From positions 254,421,771-254,485,770 of the forward strand of contig NC_080571.1 of NCBI RefSeq assembly GCF_030247185.1: a DNA stretch of 64,000 bases, written 5' to 3'. The notes below the pieces were generated by a model that had not been told where the DNA came from, ran no database searches, and worked only from the letters and a program-made list of their open reading frames with translations. Position 1 is the stretch's first letter, and the number at the start of each line of letters is the position of its first letter. The DNA comes from Malaya genurostris. Its lineage: Eukaryota; Arthropoda; Insecta; Diptera; Culicidae. The translations under genes and the position numbers were made by a program. Shown here in pieces: positions 36,041 through 47,799 of the stretch.

Positions 36041-36837
36041 CCAGCAATGATTGCTGTAACCAGGTTAAATCAATATAAATATGACCTCTATAGTACTTAT
36101 GCCATATTCGAACAATTATGTTGCCAAAAACGAACCGTACTAAAATTGAAACGAGGTAAAATGTCATGAAAAACAATACTGTACACAGTCTTTTTGGTGC
36201 TTAGAAGCAATTTCAAACGACACTATAAAAAATCGTGTTTCACTTTACTCCCAAACATTGCTTTGCGGAAAATTATTCGGAAGTTTGAACGAAATCTATA
36301 CTTTTTTTCGTTTTTTTTATTTTAGTTGGTTTGACGTAAAGTCGCCATGACTGAGCTCAGTTTTTGTAATGACTGAGTGGAAACATATATCGGAGAAGCA
36401 AAATTAATGAAAAACCTAACGATTTTTTATGTTTTTAAAAATAGTAAAAAATCTGTTTTTATTTATTTATTTGTCGTCGATCAATAGTAGGCCATAGGAT
36501 TCATTACAATAATCTTCTTAAATTAGTAAACTATTTGAAATAGATCACTAAAATGTATAATTTAGTATAAAGTCGATGATAATAATGGATATTTTGCCAA
36601 ACAAGTAATAAAATGTCTCCAACGAGAGGAAATAAAATACTATCATTTTCAGCGTCTGGAATAAAGTCGATATTGCGCCGATTAAAGTCTCCATAAAATT
36701 AAATTTCCATATATCAGATGAATGGAACTCGCGTTTTCTCCAGTTTTTTTGCTAGAATATATTTTTATGGATTTCACTCCATTCAGTCTTCCATACCTTT
36801 TTGATACCTAATAAACGCCATCCAGAACAGTCATGTT
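36041..36837. other. Unassigned AT-rich DNA
   Basis: No gene recognised. Confidence 0.45.
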
Positions 36838-38495
<1,658 letters not shown>

Positions 38496-38665
38496 TTACT
38501 GTTCAATTCGTCTTCCAAACTAGGGCATGAGTCAGGCGTCGATGATGATGATGATACAGCAATTTGAATTTCAGCTTGTCGCGAGCCATAAAATGTTGGT
38601 GTTAGCATTTTATTCAAAACAAGTATATTGCAAATGAAAAATATTTTAAAGAAAGTGCGTGCAAA

Positions 38666-38872
38666 CGCCGGGTTGGCGGTTCAATGCATAGGACGCTGGT
38701 CTTACAAGCCAGTTGTCGTATGTTTGAGTCCCGACCTGAAAGGATTCTTAGTGTCAGTAGGATCCATAGTACTAGCCATGCAATGATTCTGTACACTAAG
38801 AATCGGTTGCGAAATCTGTTGAAACAGAAAGGCCAAATTTCACAAAAGGAATGTAATGTCAAGACTTTGCTT
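38666..38872 (+). mobile_element. Complete tRNA-derived SINE (Feilai-like, 207 bp)
   Basis: Flanked by a perfect 10 bp duplication TGCGTGCAAA (38656-38665 and 38873-38882). The head folds as a tRNA: a seven-base acceptor stem GGGTTGG/CCGACCT (with wobble pairs), an anticodon arm CTGGT-CTTACAA-GCCAG with anticodon TAC (Val-like), and a B box GTTTGAGTCCC. The body carries a 12 bp stem GATTCTTAGTGT/ACACTAAGAATC. It resembles Feilai-type SINEs of Aedes as remembered. It is transcribed by Pol III and mobilised by an unknown LINE. Confidence 0.75.
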
Positions 38873-38882
38873 TGCGTGCAAA

Positions 38883-39453
38883 AAATACATTCACCTTTTC
38901 CGAAAACTTAAGCCTTGAATCGATCTGACCTTTCTATTCATGCAAAACTAATGGTTTGCAATACCCAGGACGTGCGCCAAGATTCATTTAAATCGATTCT
39001 GATGATCCTTCTTAATTGCTGTTAGTTTATGGAATTGCTTAATAATCTGATAACAAAGCGAATTGTATGGATTTTGAATCGGTCTGAGGATTTGAAACAT
39101 TCCTAAAAACAAATATTGTGTTTGTTTTGATTTTGCTCTCCAAGGATCCTTAACTTACAATTCAAACATGCGACGTCAGATTTGGGGAAAATTGGAAACA
39201 TTATAACACAGTGAAGCTGTCCGCCAATATCTTTCCACAACCACAAGTTAATTGAACAATGATTGAGCTGGAGTTAAATGGGCCTAATTCTGACAACGAA
39301 CAACAACGGTTTGTTTCGATTGTAATGCTGAAACTATTATCTAAAATTGCGGCAACATTCAACGGCAACCAAACCCTCGATATAAACGATTGTCGATATT
39401 AGGCACTTTAATTGCTGTAAATTAACGACCTCGCAAAAGCAACTAACCAATAA
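38883..39453. other. Unassigned DNA
   Basis: No gene recognised. Confidence 0.4.
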
Positions 39454-39879
39454 AGCAATTACTTTTCGGTTGCCTTCGGTTTCGTGGTGTACCGTGATGT
39501 GTTACTACTTACAAGCGTGCTGTTGTGTGTGCTACAAGCCAAAACGTCCGCACAAGGAATATGCCACACTCCGTTGAAACATTTAACCGGACAGCGCGCA
39601 GTCCTTCGTTTTGGAAGACTGATGGCCGAAAGGATGATCGAAACATTTCAATTACAAAATGAGTTCATTACAGACTGGTACGGCGGAAGATCGTGCTTTG
39701 GAACACACGGCACAGTACCTGTGATCCGCCCTCCGCTTCCACCGAAACCAGATTATTGCCCGCAAATGGAGCAGTTTAACGCACCGAGTCAGTCCGCGCT
39801 CCAAAAGCCTCTCGTCTCGGGTGTCAGTATCTTGATCGATGCTAATTTGCTCGCCTCCAAACCAGCAAAGTCATCGTAG
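39454..39879 (+). CDS. Possible exon encoding a secreted peptide-like protein
   Basis: The open frame runs from 39454 to the stop at 39877-39879. There is no ATG at its start; the first candidate Met comes after the hydrophobic stretch, so it would have to be a downstream exon. From ~39500 the translation shows a signal-peptide-like LLLTSVLLCVLQA with a plausible cleavage at TSA-Q, then a mature part with six Cys, an AVLRFGRLMAER stretch containing an RFGR amidation-like motif, and a Pro-rich RPPLPPKPDY segment. The protein is not recognised. The RFGR is followed by LM and not by a dibasic site, which argues against a standard neuropeptide. The frame could be chance. Confidence 0.25.
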   Translation, partial: SNYFSVAFGFVVYRDVLLLTSVLLCVLQAKTSAQGICHTPLKHLTGQRAVLRFGRLMAERMIETFQLQNEFITDWYGGRSCFGTHGTVPVIRPPLPPKPDYCPQMEQFNAPSQSALQKPLVSGVSILIDANLLASKPAKSS

Positions 39880-41288
39880 AACTCCACCGAACCCTGCGGT
39901 TGAGTGAGGTACTTGAAAGCTCTTGGTTTGCTTGTATTGTACATGTTCGGCGGTTAGACGAATATGTTCATAAATGTGAACCGCACGAACTCTCCAAGGT
40001 ACAACATATCTGCATAATAACAGAAATAAATTATCAATGTGTCAGAGAAAGAGATACCTACCTACAGTTTGAGGTTTGCACTGAACTGAGTCAAGGTGGG
40101 TTTGGCTTAAGAAAAAAAATATTTCAAGTATTTCATGATGTTGTAACACCGGAGTGTCGCTTACAAAGTGCCGTGCCATGCTACTTAGTGTTAGTTTAGT
40201 TCTACTGCGTTTATACGACTAATAGGTGTAAAGTTTTTCAGTGACCTTCTGTGAATAAATCACATCAACCCCAAATGACTTACAAACTATCAGTGAAACA
40301 TTAATCATAATTCAACCTCTCCTCGTTCGGGTAATGCGAAGAGTATTGTTCTCCTAACCCCGTGATGTGATGAATTACAAGGGCGTAAAATCGTGCGATT
40401 CGAGCGCTTCGCATTTGTCAAAGTGACGCCTCGCTGCGATAAATGAGGTACGTTCCAGTGACCACCCACCAGGATCACGCACAGCGGGCCGCTAATCCGA
40501 AACGAGCATCTTCCATCAGTCTTCAGTCATCGGATCGAGCGTAGAACCGCGCTATTCGATCAATGGGCAGATGGTTATCGAAAGGAAAAAGAAGGTGTAG
40601 ATATAAATCGATTCACTTCGAAACGGACCCGACAGGCATCGATTTGAATAATGTTTTGATTCGTCGCGCGGATGAACAAAGCGAACGCAAACTATAATTT
40701 TCAGCGAAACCCGCTGAGGCGTTGGAAATTCAAATAGAAAATAGTTTAGATCAAGCGATGCGACGATGCCTTTCTCGTGTTAATGGTTTAATACGCGTAT
40801 ATATTATCCTCGAGCGTCCACCGTCCAACCGGTCATCGTTTTCACTCTGTATGCTTTTCGTGGGACTTAGAGGTACCTTATGACTTCAGTAAAAAAATGA
40901 AGAAAAAAAAATCGGTAATCCCAATTGATACAATTTGAGCTCCAAGGGACTGTTTTCACCCAACAAACTTTTGAATACTACTCAAATAGCTGAGCAATTC
41001 CAAAAATTACCAGCAGAATAGGTGGTATAACCAGGATCGACTTGCACCCATTTGCATGAAAATTTGCATTCATCACGAGTATGAAAAACCATTAGTTTTG
41101 CATAAAAGAACTTTTTTTTATAAAGAGTGTATGTAAATATATTTGGCATGTATTTCCTCGAAACACTTTTCTTCGAATCTTGCATAAAAAAACAACAATA
41201 ATTTTGTTGGTCATTTATTTATTTATGTATTGAGCCAAATTTAGTGGAATTCCTCGCTTTTTTCCATTGTCGCAAGGTTAAAAGTTTT
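39880..41288. other. Unassigned DNA, GC-richer near 40320-40720
   Basis: No gene recognised. The segment 40320-40720 is less AT-rich and contains two close copies of the arthropod initiator-like TCAGTC (40516 and 40523). No DPE was found at the expected distance, so a promoter is only speculative. Confidence 0.3.
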
Positions 41289-41296
41289 AAACACAC

Positions 41297-41441
41297 CAGG
41301 GCCGCTTTTACATAGGGGTAGTAGGGACAAGTGCCCCGGGCCCACGGTCTTAGGGGGCCCCGGACAGCAAAAAAAAATCAGTTAGCTAGGCACCCGAAAA
41401 ATCTTGCCCCGGGCAATACATAATACGTAGAAGCGGCGCTG
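41297..41441. mobile_element. hAT-type MITE (145 bp)
   Basis: Perfect 8 bp duplications AAACACAC at 41289-41296 and 41442-41449 bracket ends reading CAGGGCCGCTTTTACATA and, inverted, CAGCGCCGCTTCTACGTA. An 8 bp duplication with CAGnG termini is the hAT signature. The interior is unusually GC-rich with CCCCGGGCCC and GGGGGCCCCGG. Confidence 0.85.
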
Positions 41442-41449
41442 AAACACAC

Positions 41450-41660
41450 TTAACCAGGAACCGGAAGTCGGATCCGAACAAAATTCAAAAGCAGTCTATG
41501 AGATCGTAAAACTTTTCATTTGAGTCTAAGTTCGTAAAAATTGACTCAGCCGTCTCTGAGAAAATGTAAAGAGTTTTGCCGTTTTTGCCTTTCTCTATAG
41601 AAAGGTAATATCGGCTCAGCTCGACGAGATCGGAAAATGTCTGTGTGTGAATATGCGTGC
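41450..41660. repeat. Family F fragments
   Basis: Short pieces: GGAACCGGAAGTCGGATCCG in minus orientation, then TTTTTGCCTTTCTCTATAGA and CTCAGCTCGACGAGATCGG in plus orientation. Both are truncated. Confidence 0.6.
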
Positions 41661-42089
41661 ACTTTTAAAGTTTCTTTTTGGCCTAGGACTACGTCTTTCT
41701 TTACTATGTTCATCTGGGTGAATTTTCAAAATTTCATAACATAAAGGGGTAACAAAATTACTCCAGATTTGATTTCTAATTAATTTTCCTCTTTTAGAGT
41801 ATTGTCTCTAATTCTTTCCCGAAACAATTGGAAGAAGTTGTAAGATTGTTGGTAATACCACGTTTGTTACGTAAACATTGTTTAAATAGTGAAAAAATAG
41901 GTTCTAATACGAAACATCAAAATCAACCGAATCTATAAATAGACCCTTTTGCACGTTCGCTAGCTTCAGTCTATGATAATCCATGAGCTTCAGCCAATGG
42001 TGAATATGAGGTTCCGTTCCTTAAGCCTTAACGCAGAAAAACAACAATTAGTTCTTCTGTGAGCATATCTGCTCTAGGACGTTCGCAGT
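41661..42089. other. Unassigned DNA
   Basis: No gene recognised. Confidence 0.4.
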
Positions 42090-42560
42090 GTGAGTATCGC
42101 TTCAAACAAGAGTGATTGCGTCATCCAGCTACTGGTCGTTTGCATTGGAGATAAAGAAAATTTAATGTGGACTCTAAATGTTATCTAAAGATTACTTTTT
42201 TTGCAAACCGTTTCATGTTTGCAGTTTAGGGCAAACCTAGAATAATTTGATTAACTTTGTTCACTTTTCGCTGAGCGAAATTCGCACCAAACGAGCACAA
42301 ATATAGCTAGCATTTGACTGCATCGCGTTTGAGAGAAATGTTCCGAACAGTGTTCATTATCGTAGAGAATTCCACAATTTGACCTATCTGAATGCGAGGA
42401 ATAATTCCCGAACAGCATTTTGATAGTTTCCTTTAATGAAATATGTGAATCCGAAATGAAATAATCGACATCGAAATTCTGTATGTTTTTTTTTGTAGCC
42501 GATAGGACCGCCCACGAAATCACGTTAAAAGAAAGCTTCTAGCCAAAATTGGTTTATGAA
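42090..42560. repeat. Direct duplication, copy 1
   Basis: Shares CATCCAGCTRCTGGTCGTTT, CATTGGAGAnAAAGAAAA, GAGCACAAATATAGCT-like, TGACTGCwTCGCGTTTGAG and CAGCATTTTGATAGTTTC in the same order with 43296-43740, about 1.2 kb downstream. Diverged, with small indels. No gene was recognised inside. Confidence 0.75.
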
Positions 42561-42578
42561 ATCAATTAGCATTGTGAG

Positions 42579-43282
42579 CAGAGTTGCCACATACACAGAT
42601 TAATCCGTACTTTTCAGATATTTCAGATAAATTTTAGACCAAGATTCTGTATAAACAGATAAAAGATTTATAGCCAGGAATACTGATTTTACAGATATTT
42701 GATTGTGTAATTGAAAATTCAATAATGATCGAGTTAAAATATATTAAATATATGTGCTGTTTTTGAACGTAGTAAAATAGTATATTGATTGAGTAGTAGT
42801 AGTACTGAAAAGAGAATAAAAATTAAATAGAAGAGAATACAAAGAATGGTAAATACTATCACAAATCCCATCTGTTTTCTTGCAATTATTACAGCGTAGT
42901 TCTTTATGTTTTCTTAAATTTCGTTTGATAAGAGATAGATAATAATGTAAGGTAGTCAGCATAGTGTAAGGTAGTTAAAAAGAAAAGATTGACAATCACT
43001 GACTAATATACGACAGTGAAAATATACGAAAAGACTGAATTTTTCATCAGATAATTATTCCGGAACGCTCCAATGCAAAAATCACTTCCAACCCACATTC
43101 AACTACAACGTTATAGAAGTTAATCGAAACAAAGTTCTGTTTTTTTTGTTATATTCCGGTCCTGATAGCTTTTTTCTTAGGTTATGTTTCATTATCTTAT
43201 CATTATTTTCACCCAACGATTTCTCGATACAGATTTACAGATTTTTCTCCTAGAAAATACAGATTTAAATGTGGCAACTCTG
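42579..43282. mobile_element. hAT-type non-autonomous element (704 bp)
   Basis: Perfect 8 bp duplications ATTGTGAG at 42571-42578 and 43283-43290 bracket the inverted termini CAGAGTTGCCACAT / ATGTGGCAACTCTG. The subterminal regions repeat ACAGAT and CAGATTTACAGAT-like motifs on both sides. No transposase is present. It lies in the spacer of the direct duplication. Confidence 0.85.
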
Positions 43283-43295
43283 ATTGTGAGCAGTT

Positions 43296-43740
43296 CGATC
43301 GATTTCTTCATCCAGCTGCTGGTCGTTTTCATTGGAGAAAAAGAAAAACGAAAAGTGGACAAATATGGAGCATTATACAATATCAAAAGTTGTTCTAATA
43401 ATGGCTCTAAATGTGAAGCTGCAAATCGAAGGTAAAAATCATGAGCTTAGTTCAAATCTAAAATAATTTAATAAGCTTTGTGCTATTTTCGCAAAACGCA
43501 GCAAACGGGAGCAAATATAGCTTGACTGCTTCGCGTTTGAGGAAAATGTTCGATGTGTTTAATATTATAAAGAATTCCACTATTTGGCCCTTTTGAAAGT
43601 CGGAAATAAATCCCGTACAGCATTTTGATAGTTTCGTTTACTCAAATATTGAGATGTTTGAAATATTGAAATACAAGAGCGATTGTACGACTTGTGTTAC
43701 GATTGTATTTATGTAATGATTTCTTCTAGGTGAACGGCTC
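43296..43740. repeat. Direct duplication, copy 2
   Basis: Partner of 42090-42560; same order and orientation of shared blocks. Confidence 0.75.
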
Positions 43741-44741
43741 AAACTTACAAATGAATTTGACTGGTGTCCTTCTTACTGGAATACAAACGTAATCATCCGT
43801 AAGAAAATAGTCCTTTCCAGGACTCCAAAGCCACAAACATCCTTTTCAGGACTGCAAAAGTCACGTAAAGAATTTATTTAGAAAATAGTCTTAAACTACC
43901 GCTCTAATTCCTAATATACAAACGCAATCTTCCGAAACCTTCAAAAATCCCAAACGCTATCAAATCAGTTAATATCGATACACATCTCGAATGCAGTCCT
44001 ATGTCAATCTAACGGCTGTGTCTCTGACATTACCTACTCCAAGTTTTACCGTTCATTTTGCTCAGAGATGGTTGAGCCGATTTTAACAAGACTAGTCTCG
44101 TTTCAGAGCTACTATTGAATTGTGGATTAAGGTTCTACTTATAATGTCAGGAAAACAGTCATTGTTGAAAAACGTACAGGCAGTGTCCAACGCTTTCTCT
44201 AGATAAATCTTCGGGAAAAACAGGGAAAGATGTTTTCGGTTGCCGGCAGTGTTCAGATGCCGGCACCCCGCCGTAACTTCTGATAGAAAGCAGATAGCGT
44301 CAATCCGACAAATGTCATGTGTGTGTAATAACAGCAAGTTCTTTTAGTGCCGAATTGCGAAGCAAAAAGTCACTTGTACTTTTTGCTGCGTTCAAAATAA
44401 CTTTTGTTTACGTGAATATCAACACAAAAGTTTTTTCTGACTTTTTTCAGAGTATGATGAATTGAAGAGCATCAATCGGAAAGGTGAGTGGATTGAATAT
44501 TTATGAGGTGAAATAGATCTATTTCGAGATTTAATTCCGGATGCTATCAACATTTTCGCAACCAAAGATTTTTTTGTCATTTTCAAAATGTCTACCAATT
44601 TCGGTTACCGGCACCCCAAGGTGTTCGGTTACCGCCATCCCATTTTTTGTGACAGATCGTGAAAAATTGTCAGTGATATGCAGGCTGCTGTCGAGACAAA
44701 CATCTAGCTGCTCATACAGCAGATGCTCCGGCTAAGAAAAA
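43741..44741. other. Unassigned DNA with a family F scrap
   Basis: A diverged CTCAGAGATGGTTGAGCCGA at about 44060 belongs to family F. No gene was recognised. Confidence 0.4.
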
Positions 44742-44866
44742 ATGTCGAAGACCGGCCAAATTAATACCAAAGGCGCGGTCAATCCAAACATTCGACCAAG
44801 AGAGCCAAGGCGAAGTTACAATCAGACAATGAAGAATTTTGTGAAAAACGCTTCCAAAAAGAATAA
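44742..44866 (+). pseudogene. Possible start of a retroelement ORF, interrupted
   Basis: An ATG at 44742 opens a basic, Asn/Lys-rich frame (MSKTGQINTKGAVNPN) that runs directly into the palindrome at 44867. Beyond the palindrome a reverse-transcriptase fragment continues on the same strand, so the frame may be the N-terminus of an ORF from that element. There is no domain support. Confidence 0.25.
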
Positions 44867-45090
44867 TTCGCACTATACCGGGACGGGACCGTCCGGGACT
44901 ATCCGGGACGTTTTTTTCCTCATCGGCGATGACTGAGCTACCGGCGTGTGTATGTATTGGAATCCCGGATCCGGGATAAAATCCATTTGGTTGTCGCCGA
45001 TATTCTCAGCTCAGTCATCGCCGATGAGGAAAAAAAACGTCCCGGATAGTCCCGGACGGTCCCGTCCCGGTCGTTCCGGTATAGTGCGAA
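44867..45090. repeat. Near-perfect ~224 bp palindrome
   Basis: The left arm 44867-44939 (73 nt) and right arm 45008-45090 (83 nt) are almost identical as inverted copies: each reads TTCGCACTATACCGG from outside, then repeated CCGGGAC units, a T-run and TCATCGGCGATGACTGAGCT at the inner end. The right arm has one extra ~9-10 nt unit. The 68 nt loop contains CCCGGATCCGGG. Flanking bases show no clear duplication. It could be a MITE, foldback element or hairpin-forming insertion. Confidence 0.85.
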
Positions 45091-45093
45091 CAG

Positions 45094-45305
45094 GATCTGA
45101 AGAGAGCATTTGAAACAATTTCAAGACCTTTATTGTTGCAGATATTGCGGTGTTTTGGCATGGGGGAATGGCACATGAATGGTTTGAAAACTATTTATGT
45201 GGTAGATCTAAAAAGACTGTTTTTAACGATGTAGTGTCTATTTCCCTCGGTAATTCCCTTGGTGTGCCTCAGGGAAGTGTGTTAGGTCCTATTCTATTTA
45301 TATGA
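45094..45305 (+). pseudogene. Jockey-like reverse transcriptase fragment
   Basis: It starts at DLKRAFETI (the region of the first catalytic Asp) and, after a frameshift near 45160, continues WFENYLCGRSKKTVFNDV and GVPQGSVLGPILFI, the conserved block before the YxDD motif, ending in a TGA. The YxDD and everything after it are missing. The fragment starts right at the edge of the palindrome. Confidence 0.75.
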
Positions 45306-46885
45306 ATCTGCTTTGGCAGTTATAGAAACCAGAAAGTTAGACGTCTTTTCGTTAGGTATATGTTTGTTTACTTTTGATGTGTTTTAGAAGCTTTCCAACA
45401 TTATTATTGTTTACCTCTTAAGTGGGGCTTCTCCTGTGAACGTTCTTCCATTTCAAGCGTGGATTAAAAAAGCAATGGGTTGCCCAATCTTCAGTTTTAT
45501 GTACTTCATTTTCTTTATTAGAGACTTCAACTGTGTAAATTTTAGGTACAAAATTCGAGTTGTTCCGGAGATATGGTTGCTCAAAGTGTGACAAACTGTC
45601 AAAGCTTGACTGATTTAAAATAAATTTCTATCGGATTGAAACCATTTGAAAACCTTTTGGAAAAACAAGATCGGTGTTTCATAGAGAACTCGACAACAAA
45701 CAAAACACATATAACAATCGATTTATTAACGTTTCACCTTCGGCCCATCAGTGCTTAAAGCAGTTCAAATTGAACTGCCATCTCCGTTTAGCAGTTCAAT
45801 GTAAACCGCTAAGTAGACGCAAAGCTTACACTAAATATGCAACATGTAACACGTGCAATAACCTATCTCACGTATTTTTATCGTATTTTTGGATTTTTAG
45901 GGGAAGTTGGAAGTGTCAAAACATATGAGAAAAATTGTTGTATTTGAAACATATAGCAATGTATAAGTCAAAAATTAAATATAAGAGGAACTTTTCTTAG
46001 AATTCTTTCAGTTTTGTTTCATAAAGTTGTAGTGTATTTTTATGAATAGCCAAATTTTCACAACTCGTATTGTCCATGGAATCTACCATGTATTTAAGTA
46101 TTGATGAGTTTTAAGGAATTACATGGATATATAGGTGATTAGTCGACCACAACGAGTATCACACTCAGCATTCACATCTCTCGCTTATGAACCAAATGAG
46201 CAGTACACAGCTCATGCCAAAAATTTTGATCTGCAACAAAATATTAACAATTTCGCTGCAGATTTAATTTGATTTTCTCAATAACAAGAGCGTTTTGCTT
46301 ATAAATTGAATAACTAAATTTACCATCTTGAACAACATGCACAAATATATCTCCCTCATATTAGTCAATTAAAAATCCTTATGGCTTACAACCATCCATA
46401 GTTAGTGTCTGCTTCACTAGCGAACAAAATGTGTCGTAAGCCCACAGCACTCAATCACTGAAAATATTCCGTATTTCTATGTGTCGGTTTTGCACGATAC
46501 GCTTTGTGTGATGATTCGTTCATTTCATGTGTTTGGAATTTTGCGCGCCTTAGTTTGGCCCTGAATTTCCCCTTACTGCTCGTTCATACTACACATTTTG
46601 GAAAACTTCAGTTGAACTCAAACTGAAAATTTTCTCAAAAATTACTGATCATATTTTCGATAGCATGGAGAAAAAATTATGTTGTTGGGTTAAGTACGGC
46701 AAGAGATATTCACGATTAAGTTCTACGCATTCTTGTACAGGGTAAATTTTGAAAAGGTGTCCCATAGTAAAGTAAAGTCGTATTCACGACAAAAAACCCG
46801 TTTTCAGAAAAAGCATTCCTTAAATCGGAACATAATACCCGTGATTCGTCATTGGCTGATTCTGCGGAAAAATTTAAGTATAGTA
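45306..46885. other. Unassigned DNA
   Basis: No gene recognised. A ~73 bp block at 46700-46773 is shared with 54911-54983. Confidence 0.4.
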
Positions 46886-47797
46886 ACACATGGATAAATA
46901 AGTCCCGAGACTAGAGCAGAGATGGCGCTCGTAGTAAACCAGTAATCACGTCTTTCTAGAGTACTAACCTTTGCTTGAAACGGGTCAAAATTTTAAGTCG
47001 ATCCGACCAGAAATAGCTGAGTTATCGAAGTTGGAGTAAAGTCGTTTTGTAGTTTGTTTAAAAAATGGAAAAAAACCGAGTTTCGTGTTTTGATAAAACA
47101 TTGTTTCTTAATGGGTAAAAACACAGTGCAAGCGAAACAATGGATTGAAAAATGTTATCCGGACTCTTGTCCATCAAAAGCAACGATTTGTCGGTGGTTC
47201 GCCGAGTTTGAACGTGGTCGTACCGACACAAATGACGCGGAACGCTCGGGTAGACCTGTAGAGCCGTTACACCGGAAAATGTGAGTGAATGACAAAGATT
47301 ATAATGAAAGATCGTAAAGTGAAGCTCCGTGAGATTGCTGAGATGACACAGATATCATATGGAAGTGTATTTACTATCCTTCATGAAAAATTGAGCATGA
47401 AAAAGATTTTTTCCAAGTGGGTGCCGCGATTGCTTTCGATGGAACAAAAACAGCCTGCCACAAGTCGATGAAAACAATGGCGAAATTGAACGAATTGGGC
47501 TTTGATCTGCTTCCCCACACCCCATACTTGCCAGATTTAGCCCCCAGTGACTACTGGCTCTTTGCTGATCTTAAAAAAATGCTTCAGGGAAAAAGATTTG
47601 GCTCAAATGAGGAGGTCATCGCTGAAACTGAAGCTTATTTTGAAGCGAAAGATTAATTTTTTTTATAAACATGGTATTGAAAAAACGTTGGAACCATTGT
47701 ATCACCCTAAAAGGTGATTATGTTGATGAATAAAAAAAATTTTTGCAAAAAAAATGTTGTTTCCATTGTTAGTCTCGGGACTTATTGATCCATGTGT
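46886..47797 (+). mobile_element. mariner element with both terminal repeats (912 bp)
   Basis: 28 bp terminal inverted repeats with one mismatch start ACACATGGAT and include AATAAGTCCCGAGACTA. TA dinucleotides flank both ends (46884-46885, 47798-47799). The size is about 70% of a full mariner because the transposase gene is internally deleted. It could in principle still be moved in trans. Confidence 0.88.
47065..47656 (+). pseudogene. mariner transposase, frameshifted and internally deleted
   Basis: The ATG at 47065 starts MEKNR, but a small indel shifts the frame. The body then reads FRVLIKHCFLMGKNTVQAKQ and the HTH stretch SKATICRWFAEFERG, then a stop, then VKLREIAEMTQISYGSVF and the SKWVPRLL linker. 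After a deletion it resumes at MAKLNELGFDLL and PYLPDLAPSDYWLFADLKK, the third catalytic Asp block, and ends EAYFEAKD. The first two catalytic Asp motifs lie in the deleted middle, so no activity is possible. Confidence 0.88.
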
Positions 47798-47799
47798 TA

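Noticed and set aside
40510..40560. Core promoter with TCAGTC initiators
   Set aside because: The initiator is short and common; no DPE or TATA at proper spacing, so not annotated as a promoter.
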